NCBI RefSeq assembly: GCF_001440475.1
Contig: NZ_LLYB01000071.1
Coordinates: 335,603 to 372,348 of the forward strand
Length of the DNA: 36,746 nucleotides
Direction: 5' to 3'
DNA from: Bradyrhizobium lablabi
GTDB lineage: Bacteria > Pseudomonadota > Alphaproteobacteria > Rhizobiales > Xanthobacteraceae
Part shown: positions 17,553 to 25,904 of the stretch, piece after piece
Layout: every line of letters begins with the position of its first letter
How positions within the stretch are numbered: the stretch's first letter is position 1
Translations under genes and position numbers: made by a program
Notes under the pieces: model-generated
The model's input: the letters and a program-made list of their open reading frames with translations, nothing else
What the model was told of the DNA's origin: nothing
The model's database searches: none

Positions 17553-18242
17553 ATGCTGGCTATTTCGGATCTTCACGTCGCTTACGGCCAGAGCGAGGTG
17601 CTGCACGGCCTGAACGTATCGGTCGCGCCCAACGAGATCGTGGCGATCATGGGCCGCAACGGCATGGGCAAGACCACGCTGATGAAATCGCTGATGGGTA
17701 TCCTGCCCACGAAGAGCGGCTCGGTGAAAATGGACGGCGCCGAGCTCAACGCGATGCAGAGTTTTGAGCGGGTCGCAAAGGGCCTCGCCTATGTGCCGCA
17801 GGGTCGCATGATCTTTTCCACCATGACGGTGAAGGAGAACATCGAAACCGGCCTGGTCGTATCCGGCGGCGCGGAAGTGCCCGATGACATCTATGAGCTG
17901 TTTCCGGTGCTGCTGGAGATGAAGAACCGCCGCGGCGGCAATCTGTCGGGCGGTCAGCAGCAACAGCTCGCGATTGCGCGCGCGCTCGCGACCAAACCAA
18001 AAGTGCTGCTGCTGGATGAGCCGACCGAGGGCATCCAGCCGTCGATCATCAAGGAAATGGCGCGGACGCTGAAGCGGATCCGCGACGAGCGGGGCCTGTC
18101 GATCGTCGTCTCTGAGCAGGTCTTGAGCTTTGCGCTCGATATCGCCGACCGCGTGCTGGTCATCGAGAACGGCGAGATCGTTCGCGACGATCCGCGCGAC
18201 AGCGTCGATGCCGCGCAGGTCTCGAAATTCCTGTCGGTCTGA
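17553..18242 (+). CDS. urtE: Urea/amide ABC transporter ATP-binding protein UrtE
   Basis: This 229-residue ABC ATPase is of the LivF/UrtE type. Walker A GRNGMGKT is at residues 34-41, YVPQGRMIFSTMTVKENIE marks the LivF family, the signature is LSGGQQQQLAIARAL, and Walker B is VLLLDEPTEGIQPS. AAGGAG at 17540-17545 overlaps the urtD stop and lies a few bases before the ATG. It completes a full five-part importer with the four genes before it. FmdA starts 35 bases downstream, so uptake and hydrolysis are co-transcribed. Confidence 0.94.
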   Translation: MLAISDLHVAYGQSEVLHGLNVSVAPNEIVAIMGRNGMGKTTLMKSLMGILPTKSGSVKMDGAELNAMQSFERVAKGLAYVPQGRMIFSTMTVKENIETGLVVSGGAEVPDDIYELFPVLLEMKNRRGGNLSGGQQQQLAIARALATKPKVLLLDEPTEGIQPSIIKEMARTLKRIRDERGLSIVVSEQVLSFALDIADRVLVIENGEIVRDDPRDSVDAAQVSKFLSV

Positions 18243-18277
18243 ACCGTAACTGTGTTGCCAAGAAAGGGGAGCTATCG

Positions 18278-19507
18278 ATGCCAGAGACACTGATCAAGGT
18301 CGATCTTACCAAGTCGGCCTACGAGAACGACATGATCCACAACCGCTGGCACCCCGATATTCCGATCGTGGCGTGGGTCAATCCCGGCGACGATTTCATC
18401 ATCGAGACCTATGACTGGACCGGCGGCTTCATCAAGAACAATGATTCCGCCGACGACGTGCGCGACATCGATCTGTCGATCGTGCACTTCCTGTCCGGCC
18501 CGATCGGCGTCAAGGGCGCCGAGCCCGGCGACTTGCTTGTGGTCGACCTGCTCGATGTCGGTCCGCTCAAGGAGAGCCTCTGGGGCTTCAACGGCTTCTT
18601 CTCCAAACAAAATGGCGGCGGATTCCTCACCGATCATTTCCCGCTGGCGCAGAAATCGATCTGGGACATCAAGGGCCTCTACACCTCGTCGCGTCACGTG
18701 CCCGGCGTTAATTTTGCCGGCCTGATCCATCCCGGCCTGATCGGCTGTCTGCCCGATCCGAAACTGCTCGCGACCTGGAACGAGCGCGAGACCGCACTGA
18801 TCGCGACCAACCCGACCCGCGTGCCGGGTCTGGCCAATCCGCCGTTCGCCGCGACCGCGCATGCCGGCCGCGCCAAGGGCGATGCCAAGGCCAAGGTCGG
18901 CGCGGAGGGCGCGCGCACCGTGCCGCCGCGCGAGCATGGCGGCAATTGCGACATCAAGGATCTCTCCCGCGGCTCGAAGATCTTCTTCCCGGTCTATGTG
19001 CCGGGCGGCGGCCTTTCGATGGGCGATCTGCACTTCAGCCAGGGCGACGGCGAGATCACCTTCTGCGGCGCCATCGAAATGGCGGGCTGGTTGCACCTGA
19101 AGGTCGACGTCATCAAGGACGGCGTCGCCAAATACGGTATCAAGAATCCCGTGTTCAAGCCGTCGCCGATCACGCCGAACTACAAGGACTATCTGATCTT
19201 CGAAGGCATCTCGGTGGATGAAGCCGGCAAGCAGCATTACCTCGACGTCCACATCGCCTATCGCCAGGCCTGTCTGAACGCGATCGAGTACCTGAAGAAG
19301 TTCGGTTACTCCGGCGCGCAGGCCTATTCCATCCTCGGCACCGCGCCGTGCCAGGGCCACATATCAGGCGTGGTCGACGTGCCGAACGCCTGCGCCACGC
19401 TATGGCTGCCGACGGAGATCTTCGACTTCGACATCATGCCGTCGTCGGCCGGTCCCATCAAACACATCACGGGCGACATCCAGATGCCGATCTCGCCGGA
19501 CAAGTGA
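18278..19507 (+). CDS. fmdA: Formamidase (FmdA/AmdA acetamidase-formamidase family)
   Basis: This 409-residue cytoplasmic hydrolase converts formamide to formate and ammonium; related AmdA enzymes accept acetamide. The sequence shows family stretches such as HNRWHPDIPIVAWVNPGDDF, VHFLSGPIGVKGAEPGDLL, EHGGNCDIKDLSRGSKIFFP and GDLHFSQGDGEITFCGAIEM, over the usual length of about 405-410 residues. The Asp and His residues within HFSQGDGE and EHGGNCD are the likely metal-site positions of this family. It lies directly after urtE and before fmdB, as in the Methylophilus fmd cluster. Together with AmiE it gives the operon two unrelated amide hydrolases. Formate produced could be oxidised elsewhere for reductant. 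Confidence 0.95.
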   Translation: MPETLIKVDLTKSAYENDMIHNRWHPDIPIVAWVNPGDDFIIETYDWTGGFIKNNDSADDVRDIDLSIVHFLSGPIGVKGAEPGDLLVVDLLDVGPLKESLWGFNGFFSKQNGGGFLTDHFPLAQKSIWDIKGLYTSSRHVPGVNFAGLIHPGLIGCLPDPKLLATWNERETALIATNPTRVPGLANPPFAATAHAGRAKGDAKAKVGAEGARTVPPREHGGNCDIKDLSRGSKIFFPVYVPGGGLSMGDLHFSQGDGEITFCGAIEMAGWLHLKVDVIKDGVAKYGIKNPVFKPSPITPNYKDYLIFEGISVDEAGKQHYLDVHIAYRQACLNAIEYLKKFGYSGAQAYSILGTAPCQGHISGVVDVPNACATLWLPTEIFDFDIMPSSAGPIKHITGDIQMPISPDK

Positions 19508-19607
19508 TCCCTGCGCGAGAAGGATGCGGGACGGCTCAAGCGTGCCGGCCGCCCCGCATCCGCCATTCGCGAAATTCTCCTTCGAACTATTCGCGCAAGG
19601 AAACCAG

Positions 19608-19955
19608 ATGCCCGTCTACGAATATCTCTGCAACGATTGCGGCCCGTTCACGGATATACGGCCGATGTCCGAATACGACAATCCGCAGGACTGCCCGCAC
19701 TGCGACAATGAATCACCCCGCGTGATCCTGACCGCGCCGGCGTTCTTCTGCATGCCATCCGACAAGCGCAAGGCGATCGCCACCAACGAGCGCAGCGCCC
19801 ACGCACCGAAAACGGTTGCCGAATACAAGGCTTCCCACGGCCCCGGCTGTGGCTGCTGTTCTACCGGCAAGAAGAAGCCGGCTCGGCTGATGACCAAGAC
19901 AAAGAGCGGCGCGAAGGGTTTTCCCACCGCGCGGCCGTGGATGATCAGCCATTAG
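19608..19955 (+). CDS. fmdB: FmdB-family zinc-ribbon protein
   Basis: This 115-residue protein starts at the ATG at 19608 with CAAGGAAA upstream; the frame is open back to 19524 but that extension is unlike the family. The N-terminal zinc ribbon has Cys8, Cys11, Cys29 and Cys32 ([11 protein letters not shown], then CPHC). A second Cys-rich piece, GPGCGCC, lies near residue 80, followed by a basic C-terminus. FmdB was named as a possible regulator of formamidase in Methylophilus, but its molecular job is unknown. It sits between fmdA and amiE and is probably co-transcribed. It may be a metal- or nucleic-acid-binding accessory protein for amidase expression. Confidence 0.9.
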   Translation: MPVYEYLCNDCGPFTDIRPMSEYDNPQDCPHCDNESPRVILTAPAFFCMPSDKRKAIATNERSAHAPKTVAEYKASHGPGCGCCSTGKKKPARLMTKTKSGAKGFPTARPWMISH

Positions 19956-19999
19956 CAGCGCGATCCGTCAAACCCAAACCAGAACAAGAGGCGAGTTCC

Positions 20000-21040
20000 A
20001 TGCTTCACGGTGACATTTCTTCCAGCAACGACGCGGTCGGTGTCGCAGTCGTCAATTACAAGATGCCGCGCCTGCATACCAAGGCCGAGGTGCTCGACAA
20101 CGCCCACAAGATCGCCGACATGATCGTGGGCATGAAGCTCGGCCTGCCGGGCATGGATCTCGTGATCTTCCCGGAATATTCCACCCACGGCATCATGTAC
20201 GACTCCAAAGAGATGTACGAGACCGCCTCATCGGTTCCGGGCGAAGAGACTGCGATCTTCGCGGAAGCCTGCCGCAAGGCCAAGGTGTGGGGCGTGTTCT
20301 CGCTGACCGGCGAGCGCCATGAAGAGCATCCCAACAAGGCGCCGTACAACACGTTGATCCTGATGAACGACAAGGGCGAGATCGTTCAGAAGTATCGCAA
20401 GATCATGCCGTGGGTGCCGATCGAGGGCTGGTATCCCGGCAAGTGCACCTACGTCTCCGAGGGACCGAAGGGCCTGAAGATCAGCCTGATCATCTGCGAC
20501 GACGGCAATTATCCGGAGATCTGGCGCGACTGCGCGATGAAGGGCGCCGAGCTGATCGTGCGCTGCCAGGGCTACATGTATCCGGCCAAGGAGCAGCAGG
20601 TGCTGATTTCCAAGGCGATGGCCTGGGCCAACAACGTCTATGTCGCGGTCGCCAACGCGGCCGGCTTCGACGGCGTCTATTCCTATTTCGGCCACTCTGC
20701 GATCATCGGCTTCGACGGCCGCACGCTCGGCGAGACCGGTGAGGAAGAGTACGGCATCCAGTACGCGGGCCTGTCGAAGAGCCTGATCCGCGACGCCCGC
20801 CGCAACAATCAGTCGCAGAACCATCTCTTCAAGCTCTTGCATCGCGGCTACACCGGCAAAATCAACTCCGGCGAAGACGCAAAGGGCGTCGCGGAATGCC
20901 CCTACGATTTCTATGCGAAGTGGATCGCCGATCCCGAGGGCACCCGTGAGATGGTCGAGGCGTTGACACGGCCGACGGTCGGGACGGACGAATGTCCGAT
21001 CGACGGCATTCCGAACGGGATGACGGCGAGTAATTATTGA
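20000..21040 (+). CDS. amiE: Aliphatic amidase AmiE (nitrilase superfamily)
   Basis: This 346-residue enzyme has the same length and numbering as Pseudomonas aeruginosa AmiE, starting [11 protein letters not shown] at the ATG at 20000. The Glu-Lys-Cys catalytic triad is present: Glu59 in IFPEY, Lys134 in YRKIMPW, and Cys166 in [13 protein letters not shown]. It hydrolyses short aliphatic amides such as acetamide and propionamide to acid and ammonium. The nearest alternative is formamidase AmiF, but the N-terminus and the triad context match AmiE better. It is the last gene of the urt-fmd operon. A large intergenic repeat follows the stop and may end the transcript. Confidence 0.95.
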   Translation: MLHGDISSSNDAVGVAVVNYKMPRLHTKAEVLDNAHKIADMIVGMKLGLPGMDLVIFPEYSTHGIMYDSKEMYETASSVPGEETAIFAEACRKAKVWGVFSLTGERHEEHPNKAPYNTLILMNDKGEIVQKYRKIMPWVPIEGWYPGKCTYVSEGPKGLKISLIICDDGNYPEIWRDCAMKGAELIVRCQGYMYPAKEQQVLISKAMAWANNVYVAVANAAGFDGVYSYFGHSAIIGFDGRTLGETGEEEYGIQYAGLSKSLIRDARRNNQSQNHLFKLLHRGYTGKINSGEDAKGVAECPYDFYAKWIADPEGTREMVEALTRPTVGTDECPIDGIPNGMTASNY

Positions 21041-21046
21041 CGACTT

Positions 21047-21140
21047 CGTAGGGTGCGCAAAGCGCAGCGTGCCCACCATTCACGATGAACGTGCCGATGG
21101 ATGGTGGGCGCGGCGCAATGCGCCTTTGCCCACCGTACGG
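21047..21140. repeat. Palindromic intergenic repeat, family B, copy 1
   Basis: The roughly 94-base inverted repeat has outer ends CGTAGGGTGCGCAAAGCGCA and TTTGCCCACCGTACGG, with an inner CCCACCAT/ATGGTGGG pair. It starts a few bases after the amiE stop, between amiE and the convergent gene. Other copies are at 35239-35331 and 36592-36664. This type is widespread in Bradyrhizobium-like genomes. It can fold into a long hairpin and may act as a transcript end. Confidence 0.85.
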
Positions 21141-21217
21141 CTGTCGCGGGTGATGACAGCTGCAGGGGGACCTCCAGCGGCCGCCGCCAGGGGGACGATG
21201 GGACGCTGGAGGTCATG

Positions 21218-21242
21218 CACATGGGGGTTATCCCCACATGTG
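21218..21242 (-). terminator. Hairpin across the stop codon of the His-rich protein gene
   Basis: On the - strand CACATG-T-GGGG pairs with CCCC-CATGTG around a four-base loop ATAA, with one bulged T. The loop holds the TAA stop of the 531-residue protein. There is no T-tract, so it may act as a weak terminator or as a 3'-end stabiliser. Confidence 0.35.
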
Positions 21243-22823
21243 GTGGAAGTGGTGCACGATCTCGGCGAACGCCGGCTCGTGGGTTTCCACGGCCGCCGGA
21301 GCAAGATCATGTGTACCGGCGTCGGCGGCCGCAAGGGTCGTCGCGGCAGCGGCTGTAGTCGCGGCGACAGCCGGTGCTGTGGCAGGAGCCGCCGGTGCAG
21401 CAGCCGCTGGAGCAGCAGCGGCCGGTGCCGCGGCGGCAACCGCAGCCGGAGCACCCGCCGTCGACAGCACCTCAGCCACGGTCAAACCATCGGGATTGTA
21501 GGTACCGCCGTTCACCGGGATATTGTTGCCGCCGACATCGGCAGAGTTGGCGTGCATCTGCTCGGCCGCAGCGGCGACCAACGCTGCGTTTCCGGTCTGC
21601 AAGCCTTCGATCATCTTGGTCACCTCGGCTCCGAGCGTGCTGGTATCGCCGAGCAGCTCGTTGTCGAACCGTGCCTCGAAGATCCCGCCCTGCGCGGCGT
21701 CGAAGTTGGTGACGTCAGTCTGGAAGGTATGCAGGTTGGCGATAACCGCAGCAGTCGCTGCTGCATCGTGCGCGGTGACGGCCGCCATCGCCTGTTGTCC
21801 GAGCGAATTGGACTGCGCGATGAAGTTCGCCCAGAAATTGGTTTGCGCATCGTTGTCGAGATATTTCGGCGTGGGGTTCAGCGCGTCGCCAAAGGGCGTA
21901 AAGCCGGAAACGCCCCCCTGGTTTGCCATGTTCGCCAGATTGGTGTCGCCCTGGACGATGTCGATAATGTCGAGAATGTTGTCGTTGCTGGCTCGTCCCG
22001 CATCGGGGTTTATGCCGGCCTGCGCGATGTAGGTGTTCTCGAGTTCCAGCTGCCGTACGACCGCTTCCGCGTGAACGCCGGTCAGCCCGCCGAACAGCAG
22101 CGGATTGGCGGTCATCAGAGCCTGCATGTCCGTGATGATCGCATTCACATCGTTGCTGATCGTGGTTGCGTTGTCGGCATTTACGCCGCCGAGTATCTGG
22201 CTTGCCACGTCGTTGAAGATGACGCCGATCTCGGCGAGATTGGCGTGGGGCGCGGTCGCGGCCGTGACGCCATCGGCAAGGCCCACGGGCGCTGCGAGAA
22301 ATCCGGTGGCGCCGTTTTGCGTCGCTAGCGCAGCGAGGTTGGCATCGTTGTTGACGATGTTGAGGATGTCGAGATGGCTCGTGCGTAGCGCCGCTTCCGC
22401 CGCCGCGACGCTGCCGAAAGTTCCGCCGCCATTTACCGAGGCTGTAGCCGCCGAGAGCGCGGTCGTAATATCGGCCAGTATCGTGTTGACATGGGTCAGC
22501 GTGTCGCCGGTGAATTGTCCTGCGGCGACCTCCGCCTGAAGACCGGTTTGCACGGTGGTGAGATCGGCAGTGTATTTCAATACGCTGCCAAGTCCCTGCC
22601 CACCTTCCTCGACGACGTTTTGCCACAAACCGCCCACCAGGGCGCGACCCGCGTCATTGAACGTCAGGCCGAGATCCGAGAACGCCGGCGCTGAGGATGT
22701 CGGGGGTGTTGGATCGACAGGCGGTGTCGGATCGGTTGGATGCGTCGGATCAGCGGGGGGATCAGGAGTAATAACGGGGGGTGTCTGATCGTGGCGATGA
22801 TGGTGATGAGAATGGCTTGCCAT
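21228..22823 (-). CDS. Unknown repeat protein with His-rich ends, Pro-rich and Ala-rich linkers
   Basis: The family is not recognised. From the ATG at 22823 it is 531 residues; the frame is open to 22889. Residues 1-11 are MASHSHHHHRH, 13-46 a Pro/Asp/Thr linker, about 46-440 a helical part, 457-500 an Ala/Pro linker, and the end has HHFHHMW. The helical part has at least two related units: LGLTFNDAGRALVGG (51-65) resembles IGVIFNDVASQILGG (199-213), and HLDILNIVNNDANLAALATQ (150-169) resembles NILDIIDIVQGDTNLANMAN (282-301). A more divergent third unit may cover 323-440. There is no signal peptide, membrane segment or cysteine. The low-complexity ends and Asn/Asp-rich body suggest an exported or cell-surface protein; His clusters could bind Ni, Zn or Cu. 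The gene stands alone, convergent to amiE. Confidence 0.8.
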   Translation of the reverse strand: MASHSHHHHRHDQTPPVITPDPPADPTHPTDPTPPVDPTPPTSSAPAFSDLGLTFNDAGRALVGGLWQNVVEEGGQGLGSVLKYTADLTTVQTGLQAEVAAGQFTGDTLTHVNTILADITTALSAATASVNGGGTFGSVAAAEAALRTSHLDILNIVNNDANLAALATQNGATGFLAAPVGLADGVTAATAPHANLAEIGVIFNDVASQILGGVNADNATTISNDVNAIITDMQALMTANPLLFGGLTGVHAEAVVRQLELENTYIAQAGINPDAGRASNDNILDIIDIVQGDTNLANMANQGGVSGFTPFGDALNPTPKYLDNDAQTNFWANFIAQSNSLGQQAMAAVTAHDAAATAAVIANLHTFQTDVTNFDAAQGGIFEARFDNELLGDTSTLGAEVTKMIEGLQTGNAALVAAAAEQMHANSADVGGNNIPVNGGTYNPDGLTVAEVLSTAGAPAAVAAAAPAAAAPAAAAPAAPATAPAVAATTAAAATTLAAADAGTHDLAPAAVETHEPAFAEIVHHFHHMWG

Positions 22824-23167
22824 GGGCTGGCTTTTCTCCCTGTCAACGTGACCGATGGTCGCAACGATTGTCTTCGTTCGTGGCGTCATTCAGCCGATAC
22901 CGCGGCCAACGGGCGCGGAAGCAAGGTGATAGGCGGACGAATGTATGACGCTTGATGAACTCGTCTGTGGCTTGTTCGCGCCGACAAGGTAGTCGAATGA
23001 AGGCTATCGTTTCTTTTTTTCGGAACTCGCGCGATCTGGGATGCAAGTCCGAGATGCTCTCACAGGCGGGCGAGCGCCACTATATTGGTGATGCGCGCTA
23101 TCGCGCGTCGAGATGATCGTCGCTCGTTCCGCAGCGATAATGAGCCGAAGCACACAGGTGCGTCGTC
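22824..23167. other. Intergenic stretch, no gene seen
   Basis: These 344 bases lie between two - strand genes. Open frames here are short, lack ribosome-binding sites and show no recognisable motif. A small palindrome CGCGC-TATC-GCGCG at about 23096-23109 could be a weak hairpin after the ATC-hydrolase-family gene. The promoter of the His-rich protein gene must lie in the left part. Confidence 0.4.
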
Positions 23168-23857
23168 CTAGTCCGACGGGAGCCGCGAGAATCGGAAGTT
23201 GCAGTGGCTCGCGCCGCCAGCCAACGTTTGCGTCCTTTCCAGGTGGATGCCTCGCGTTGCATAGGCGTCGAAATCGAGTCCACAAATGTTCGGCAAGATC
23301 TCCTTATCGCCATGGCGGGCCGCGAATTTGCAGAAGCCGCAAGCCTTGTAGTTGATGCCGAATTCAAAGGTGTCACTGGGGCCCGGCTCGACGAAATCGT
23401 AGACGAAATCTTCCGGAAACTCTTTCTGATGGCTTGTTGTAGCGCTTTTTGCAGCCTGCTCGCGCAGCAAGGTCTGATTCTCAGGCGACATGAATTGACG
23501 CCCCGAGGCGAGACGTTCCGCTTCGGGCATGGTGAGCAATTGCGCCTTGTAGGTTTCTCGCTCGATTTCGCCGATCATGGACAGCAGCACGCCGTGTCGC
23601 CGGAGCACTCGGCTGATGGCCATAAAGCCCATCAGGCGCATGAAGAAATCGCTCATACGACTTGCCGCGCCTCCGACATAGGGCATTTGGGTGAGCACGA
23701 TTTCGAATTCGTCCGTCACCTCCTGCCTGATCCCAGCAATATCGGTGAGATGCGCGCGCTCGCACAGCATCGCTTCGGCAAGGTCGAGACGATGGCGCAT
23801 CGCGGCCTCCATTGCACCGCGATGCGAGTCGTAAAAGGGATGGATGACCTCAGCCAT
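23168..23857 (-). CDS. L-2-amino-thiazoline-4-carboxylate hydrolase (ATC hydrolase) family protein
   Basis: This 229-residue protein matches the ATC-hydrolase family. The helical N-terminal half is followed by a C-terminal domain with ACGFCKFA (Cys173, Cys176), PNICGLDFDAY (Cys192) and the family end motif LAGGASHCNFRFSR (Cys219). Known members open the thiazoline ring of ATC to a carbamoyl-cysteine; many family members have unproven substrates. The ATG at 23857 is preceded by GAGG. It is the last of three - strand genes after a VOC protein and a Rid-family protein. The usual partner, a carbamoyl-cysteine amidohydrolase, is not present, so the real substrate may be another cyclic amidine or thioether nitrogen compound. 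Confidence 0.85.
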   Translation of the reverse strand: MAEVIHPFYDSHRGAMEAAMRHRLDLAEAMLCERAHLTDIAGIRQEVTDEFEIVLTQMPYVGGAASRMSDFFMRLMGFMAISRVLRRHGVLLSMIGEIERETYKAQLLTMPEAERLASGRQFMSPENQTLLREQAAKSATTSHQKEFPEDFVYDFVEPGPSDTFEFGINYKACGFCKFAARHGDKEILPNICGLDFDAYATRGIHLERTQTLAGGASHCNFRFSRLPSD

Positions 23858-23885
23858 TGGACACCTCTCTAATCCGGCCCGCCTT

Positions 23886-24272
23886 TCATTCCGCGGCGAT
23901 GGCCTCGATCTCCAGCAGCCATTTGCCGTCGACGGTTTCGGCGATCATCACCGTGGACGCCGGTTCATGTCCTTGCAGCATCTTGCGGCGGATGGCGCGG
24001 TTGGGCACGACCTGGCTTTTGTCAGTCAGAAACGTATTGATCTTGACCAGATGCTCGACGCCAAGGCCGGCGGCGGCGAGTACCGCGATGACGTTGCGCC
24101 AGGCCTGCTCGCACTGCGCCTCGAAACCCTCGGGCACGCTGCCGTCGGAATTTTCCGGAACCTGGCCGCTGATGAACAGCAGCCGGCGGTACTGAGAAAG
24201 CTCCAGCCCCATGCTGTAGCCGCTGGAAGGCGCGTGGACCGCTGCGGGATTATGCCTGATAATTTCAGCCAT
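23886..24272 (-). CDS. Rid (YjgF/YER057c/UK114) family protein
   Basis: This 128-residue protein starts at the ATG at 24272, one base after the stop of the upstream VOC gene, with AGGAG inside that gene. It shows the Rid fold: RRLLFISGQVPENSDG, an EAQCEQAWRNVIAVLAAAG helix, HLVKINTFLTD, and the end EIEAIAA. In RidA proper an arginine in the VARLP segment binds the imine carboxylate; here the matching segment is VMIAETVD (109-115), with no arginine. It is therefore probably not a canonical 2-aminoacrylate deaminase but one of the other Rid subfamilies, often found with catabolic genes. Its operon partners suggest a role in the same pathway. Confidence 0.92.
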   Translation of the reverse strand: MAEIIRHNPAAVHAPSSGYSMGLELSQYRRLLFISGQVPENSDGSVPEGFEAQCEQAWRNVIAVLAAAGLGVEHLVKINTFLTDKSQVVPNRAIRRKMLQGHEPASTVMIAETVDGKWLLEIEAIAAE

Positions 24273-24273
24273 G

Positions 24274-25143
24274 TCAGATTGTCTCCTGTTCGACGAATTC
24301 CAGCGCCAGGCCATGCGACGCCGCGGGCGGGATCAGCAGCACGGCGCCGGTCATCTCGAGATCGGCGCCGCTGTTTTTCAGTGTTCGCCTTGTCGCGTCG
24401 AGATCGGCGACTGCCAAACGTGCGGCGCAAAAGCGCGGCGACGTACCGACTGCGACGCCCGGCAGCCGGCGCGCGATCTCTTGGGGACCGAGCACGGTGA
24501 CCCGATCGCCGCGCTCGCCAACCATCAATCCTCCGGGCACGGGCTCGGCTTCACTTTCCGTGAGGCGCTGAAGGAAACTGCGGTGCGCCGCCGGCTCCAG
24601 GGCCGACATCACGACCTCGATCACGCGCAAGACGCCGTTCGGGTGGTGCTGATAGTCCGGTTTCCAGAACAGTTCGGGCGGGTGACGCTGCTGGCAGGTG
24701 AAGAAGGCGAGCCCGGGCATGGCGGGATCGGTGGCGAAGGCCAGTGAAAACGCAACGCGAGCCGTGCCGCCGTCCGGCAGCACCGCGTCGCGGCCGAAAT
24801 CAAACGGCGCATAAGCGCCGAAATGATCGGCCTTGAAACGCACCGCATCCGCATGGGCGTCGGTGCTGTGCAAGGCCAGCATCGACATTCCCTCGGCGGT
24901 GGCGAGAAAATTCTGGTTGTGGGCGGCGAAGCTGAATCGGCCGGGTTCAGCCGGCGGCACCGCCGCAGCATCGGTGACGGCCAGCAATTCCAGAAAATTG
25001 TTCCCGAACATCGCCAGGCGATTGCTGGTTCCGAACGGGTGCACGCCGGTCGGCGTGAGGTTGAAGCCGAGCTTTTGCCAATCCAGCGCAGCCTGCGCCA
25101 GATCGCGGACACAAATGACGAGATGATCGATACGGCGGGGCAT
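24274..25143 (-). CDS. VOC-superfamily (Glyoxalase_3-like) protein
   Basis: This 289-residue protein starts RRIDHLVICVRDLAQAALDW, the standard first strand of vicinal-oxygen-chelate proteins, with a probable metal-ligand His (residue 6). A second VOC-like half begins at FCAARLAVADLDATRRTL. The middle includes GTSNRLAMFGNNFLELLAV and FFTCQQRHPPELFW. Length and layout fit the Glyoxalase_3 group, whose substrates are mostly unknown. It is the first gene of a three-gene operon (VOC, Rid, ATC hydrolase family), reading away from a LysR-type gene 127 bases distant. A ring-cleavage, isomerase or lyase role on a heterocyclic nitrogen compound is possible, but this is inference. Confidence 0.9.
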   Translation of the reverse strand: MPRRIDHLVICVRDLAQAALDWQKLGFNLTPTGVHPFGTSNRLAMFGNNFLELLAVTDAAAVPPAEPGRFSFAAHNQNFLATAEGMSMLALHSTDAHADAVRFKADHFGAYAPFDFGRDAVLPDGGTARVAFSLAFATDPAMPGLAFFTCQQRHPPELFWKPDYQHHPNGVLRVIEVVMSALEPAAHRSFLQRLTESEAEPVPGGLMVGERGDRVTVLGPQEIARRLPGVAVGTSPRFCAARLAVADLDATRRTLKNSGADLEMTGAVLLIPPAASHGLALEFVEQETI

Positions 25144-25270
25144 GGGATCTCCGGTGCGGTGGAGGGAACGTAGCCGGCGGCATCACGCCTCGGCAAAGCA
25201 TTGTTGCTGCGGTTCAGCGCAAGAAAATCTATTGCAAGGCTTGCGGCTATCGGTGACAAACTGGCCGGCG

Positions 25271-25897
25271 ATGACCTACATCCTTCCACCGCTCAATGCG
25301 CTCCGCGCGTTCGAAGCCGCGGCGCGGCATCTCAGCTTCAAGCTGGCGGCGCATGAGCTGCATGTGACGCCTGCCGCTGTGGGGCAGCAGGTGAAATCGC
25401 TGGAGGCGCGTCTCGGCGTGCGCCTGTTCGACCGGCTGCATAAGCAGCTTGTCCTGACCGAGGCCGGCCAAGCCTATTTGCCCCAGATTTCCGACGGCTT
25501 TCGCCGCATCGCCAGCGCGACCGCGAAATTGAAGCCGGTGGGCGCGGCGCTGCTGCAGCTGGGCGTGCACGGCAATTTCGATCTGCGTCGCCTGGAACTG
25601 GCGGAGTTTCGAAGCTGCCATGAAGAAATCGGCTTGCGGGTGCTGCAGCCTGCCGGCCTGGCCGAGTTGACCGAAGGCAAGATCGATGTGCTGATCGCGC
25701 GCGGGCTCGGCCACCATCCCGGCTACCGCTGCGATCGCGTGGGCGATGGATCCGGGCTTGGCGACTGGCTGATCGCGCCCGCGGGCACCGCGGATTGTCC
25801 TGAAGTCGCAAGTTTTCGCGACTGGCTGCGCGGCCTGCCGGCGGAGAATTCGCTCGCGCCGCATCGTCGTCGCGTGGTCGGCATCGTCAGAAGTTGA
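25271..25897 (+). CDS. Short LysR-type transcriptional regulator (GcvA-like), effector domain reduced
   Basis: The 208-residue protein has an intact N-terminal winged helix-turn-helix, LPPLNALRAFEAAARHLSFK, then LAAHELHVTPAAVGQQVKSL and EARLGVRLFDR, close to GcvA-type regulators. The normal effector domain of about 200 residues is cut to about 115: the first subdomain is recognisable up to GKIDVLIARGLGHHPGYRCDR, then the sequence jumps to a tail-like WLIAPAGTADCPEVASFRDWL. Most of the second subdomain is missing, as if an in-frame internal deletion had occurred. The gene diverges from the VOC-Rid-ATC operon and its stop touches the next gene start, so it probably regulates one or both. It may bind DNA but its inducer response is doubtful. 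Confidence 0.85.
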   Translation: MTYILPPLNALRAFEAAARHLSFKLAAHELHVTPAAVGQQVKSLEARLGVRLFDRLHKQLVLTEAGQAYLPQISDGFRRIASATAKLKPVGAALLQLGVHGNFDLRRLELAEFRSCHEEIGLRVLQPAGLAELTEGKIDVLIARGLGHHPGYRCDRVGDGSGLGDWLIAPAGTADCPEVASFRDWLRGLPAENSLAPHRRRVVGIVRS

Positions 25898-25904
25898 GGT
25901 GATC

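Noticed and set aside
22824..22889. N-terminal extension of the His-rich protein containing IGHVDREK, similar to a translation-factor GTPase motif
   Set aside because: The match is short and isolated with no GTPase domain following; the ATG at 22823 is a better start.
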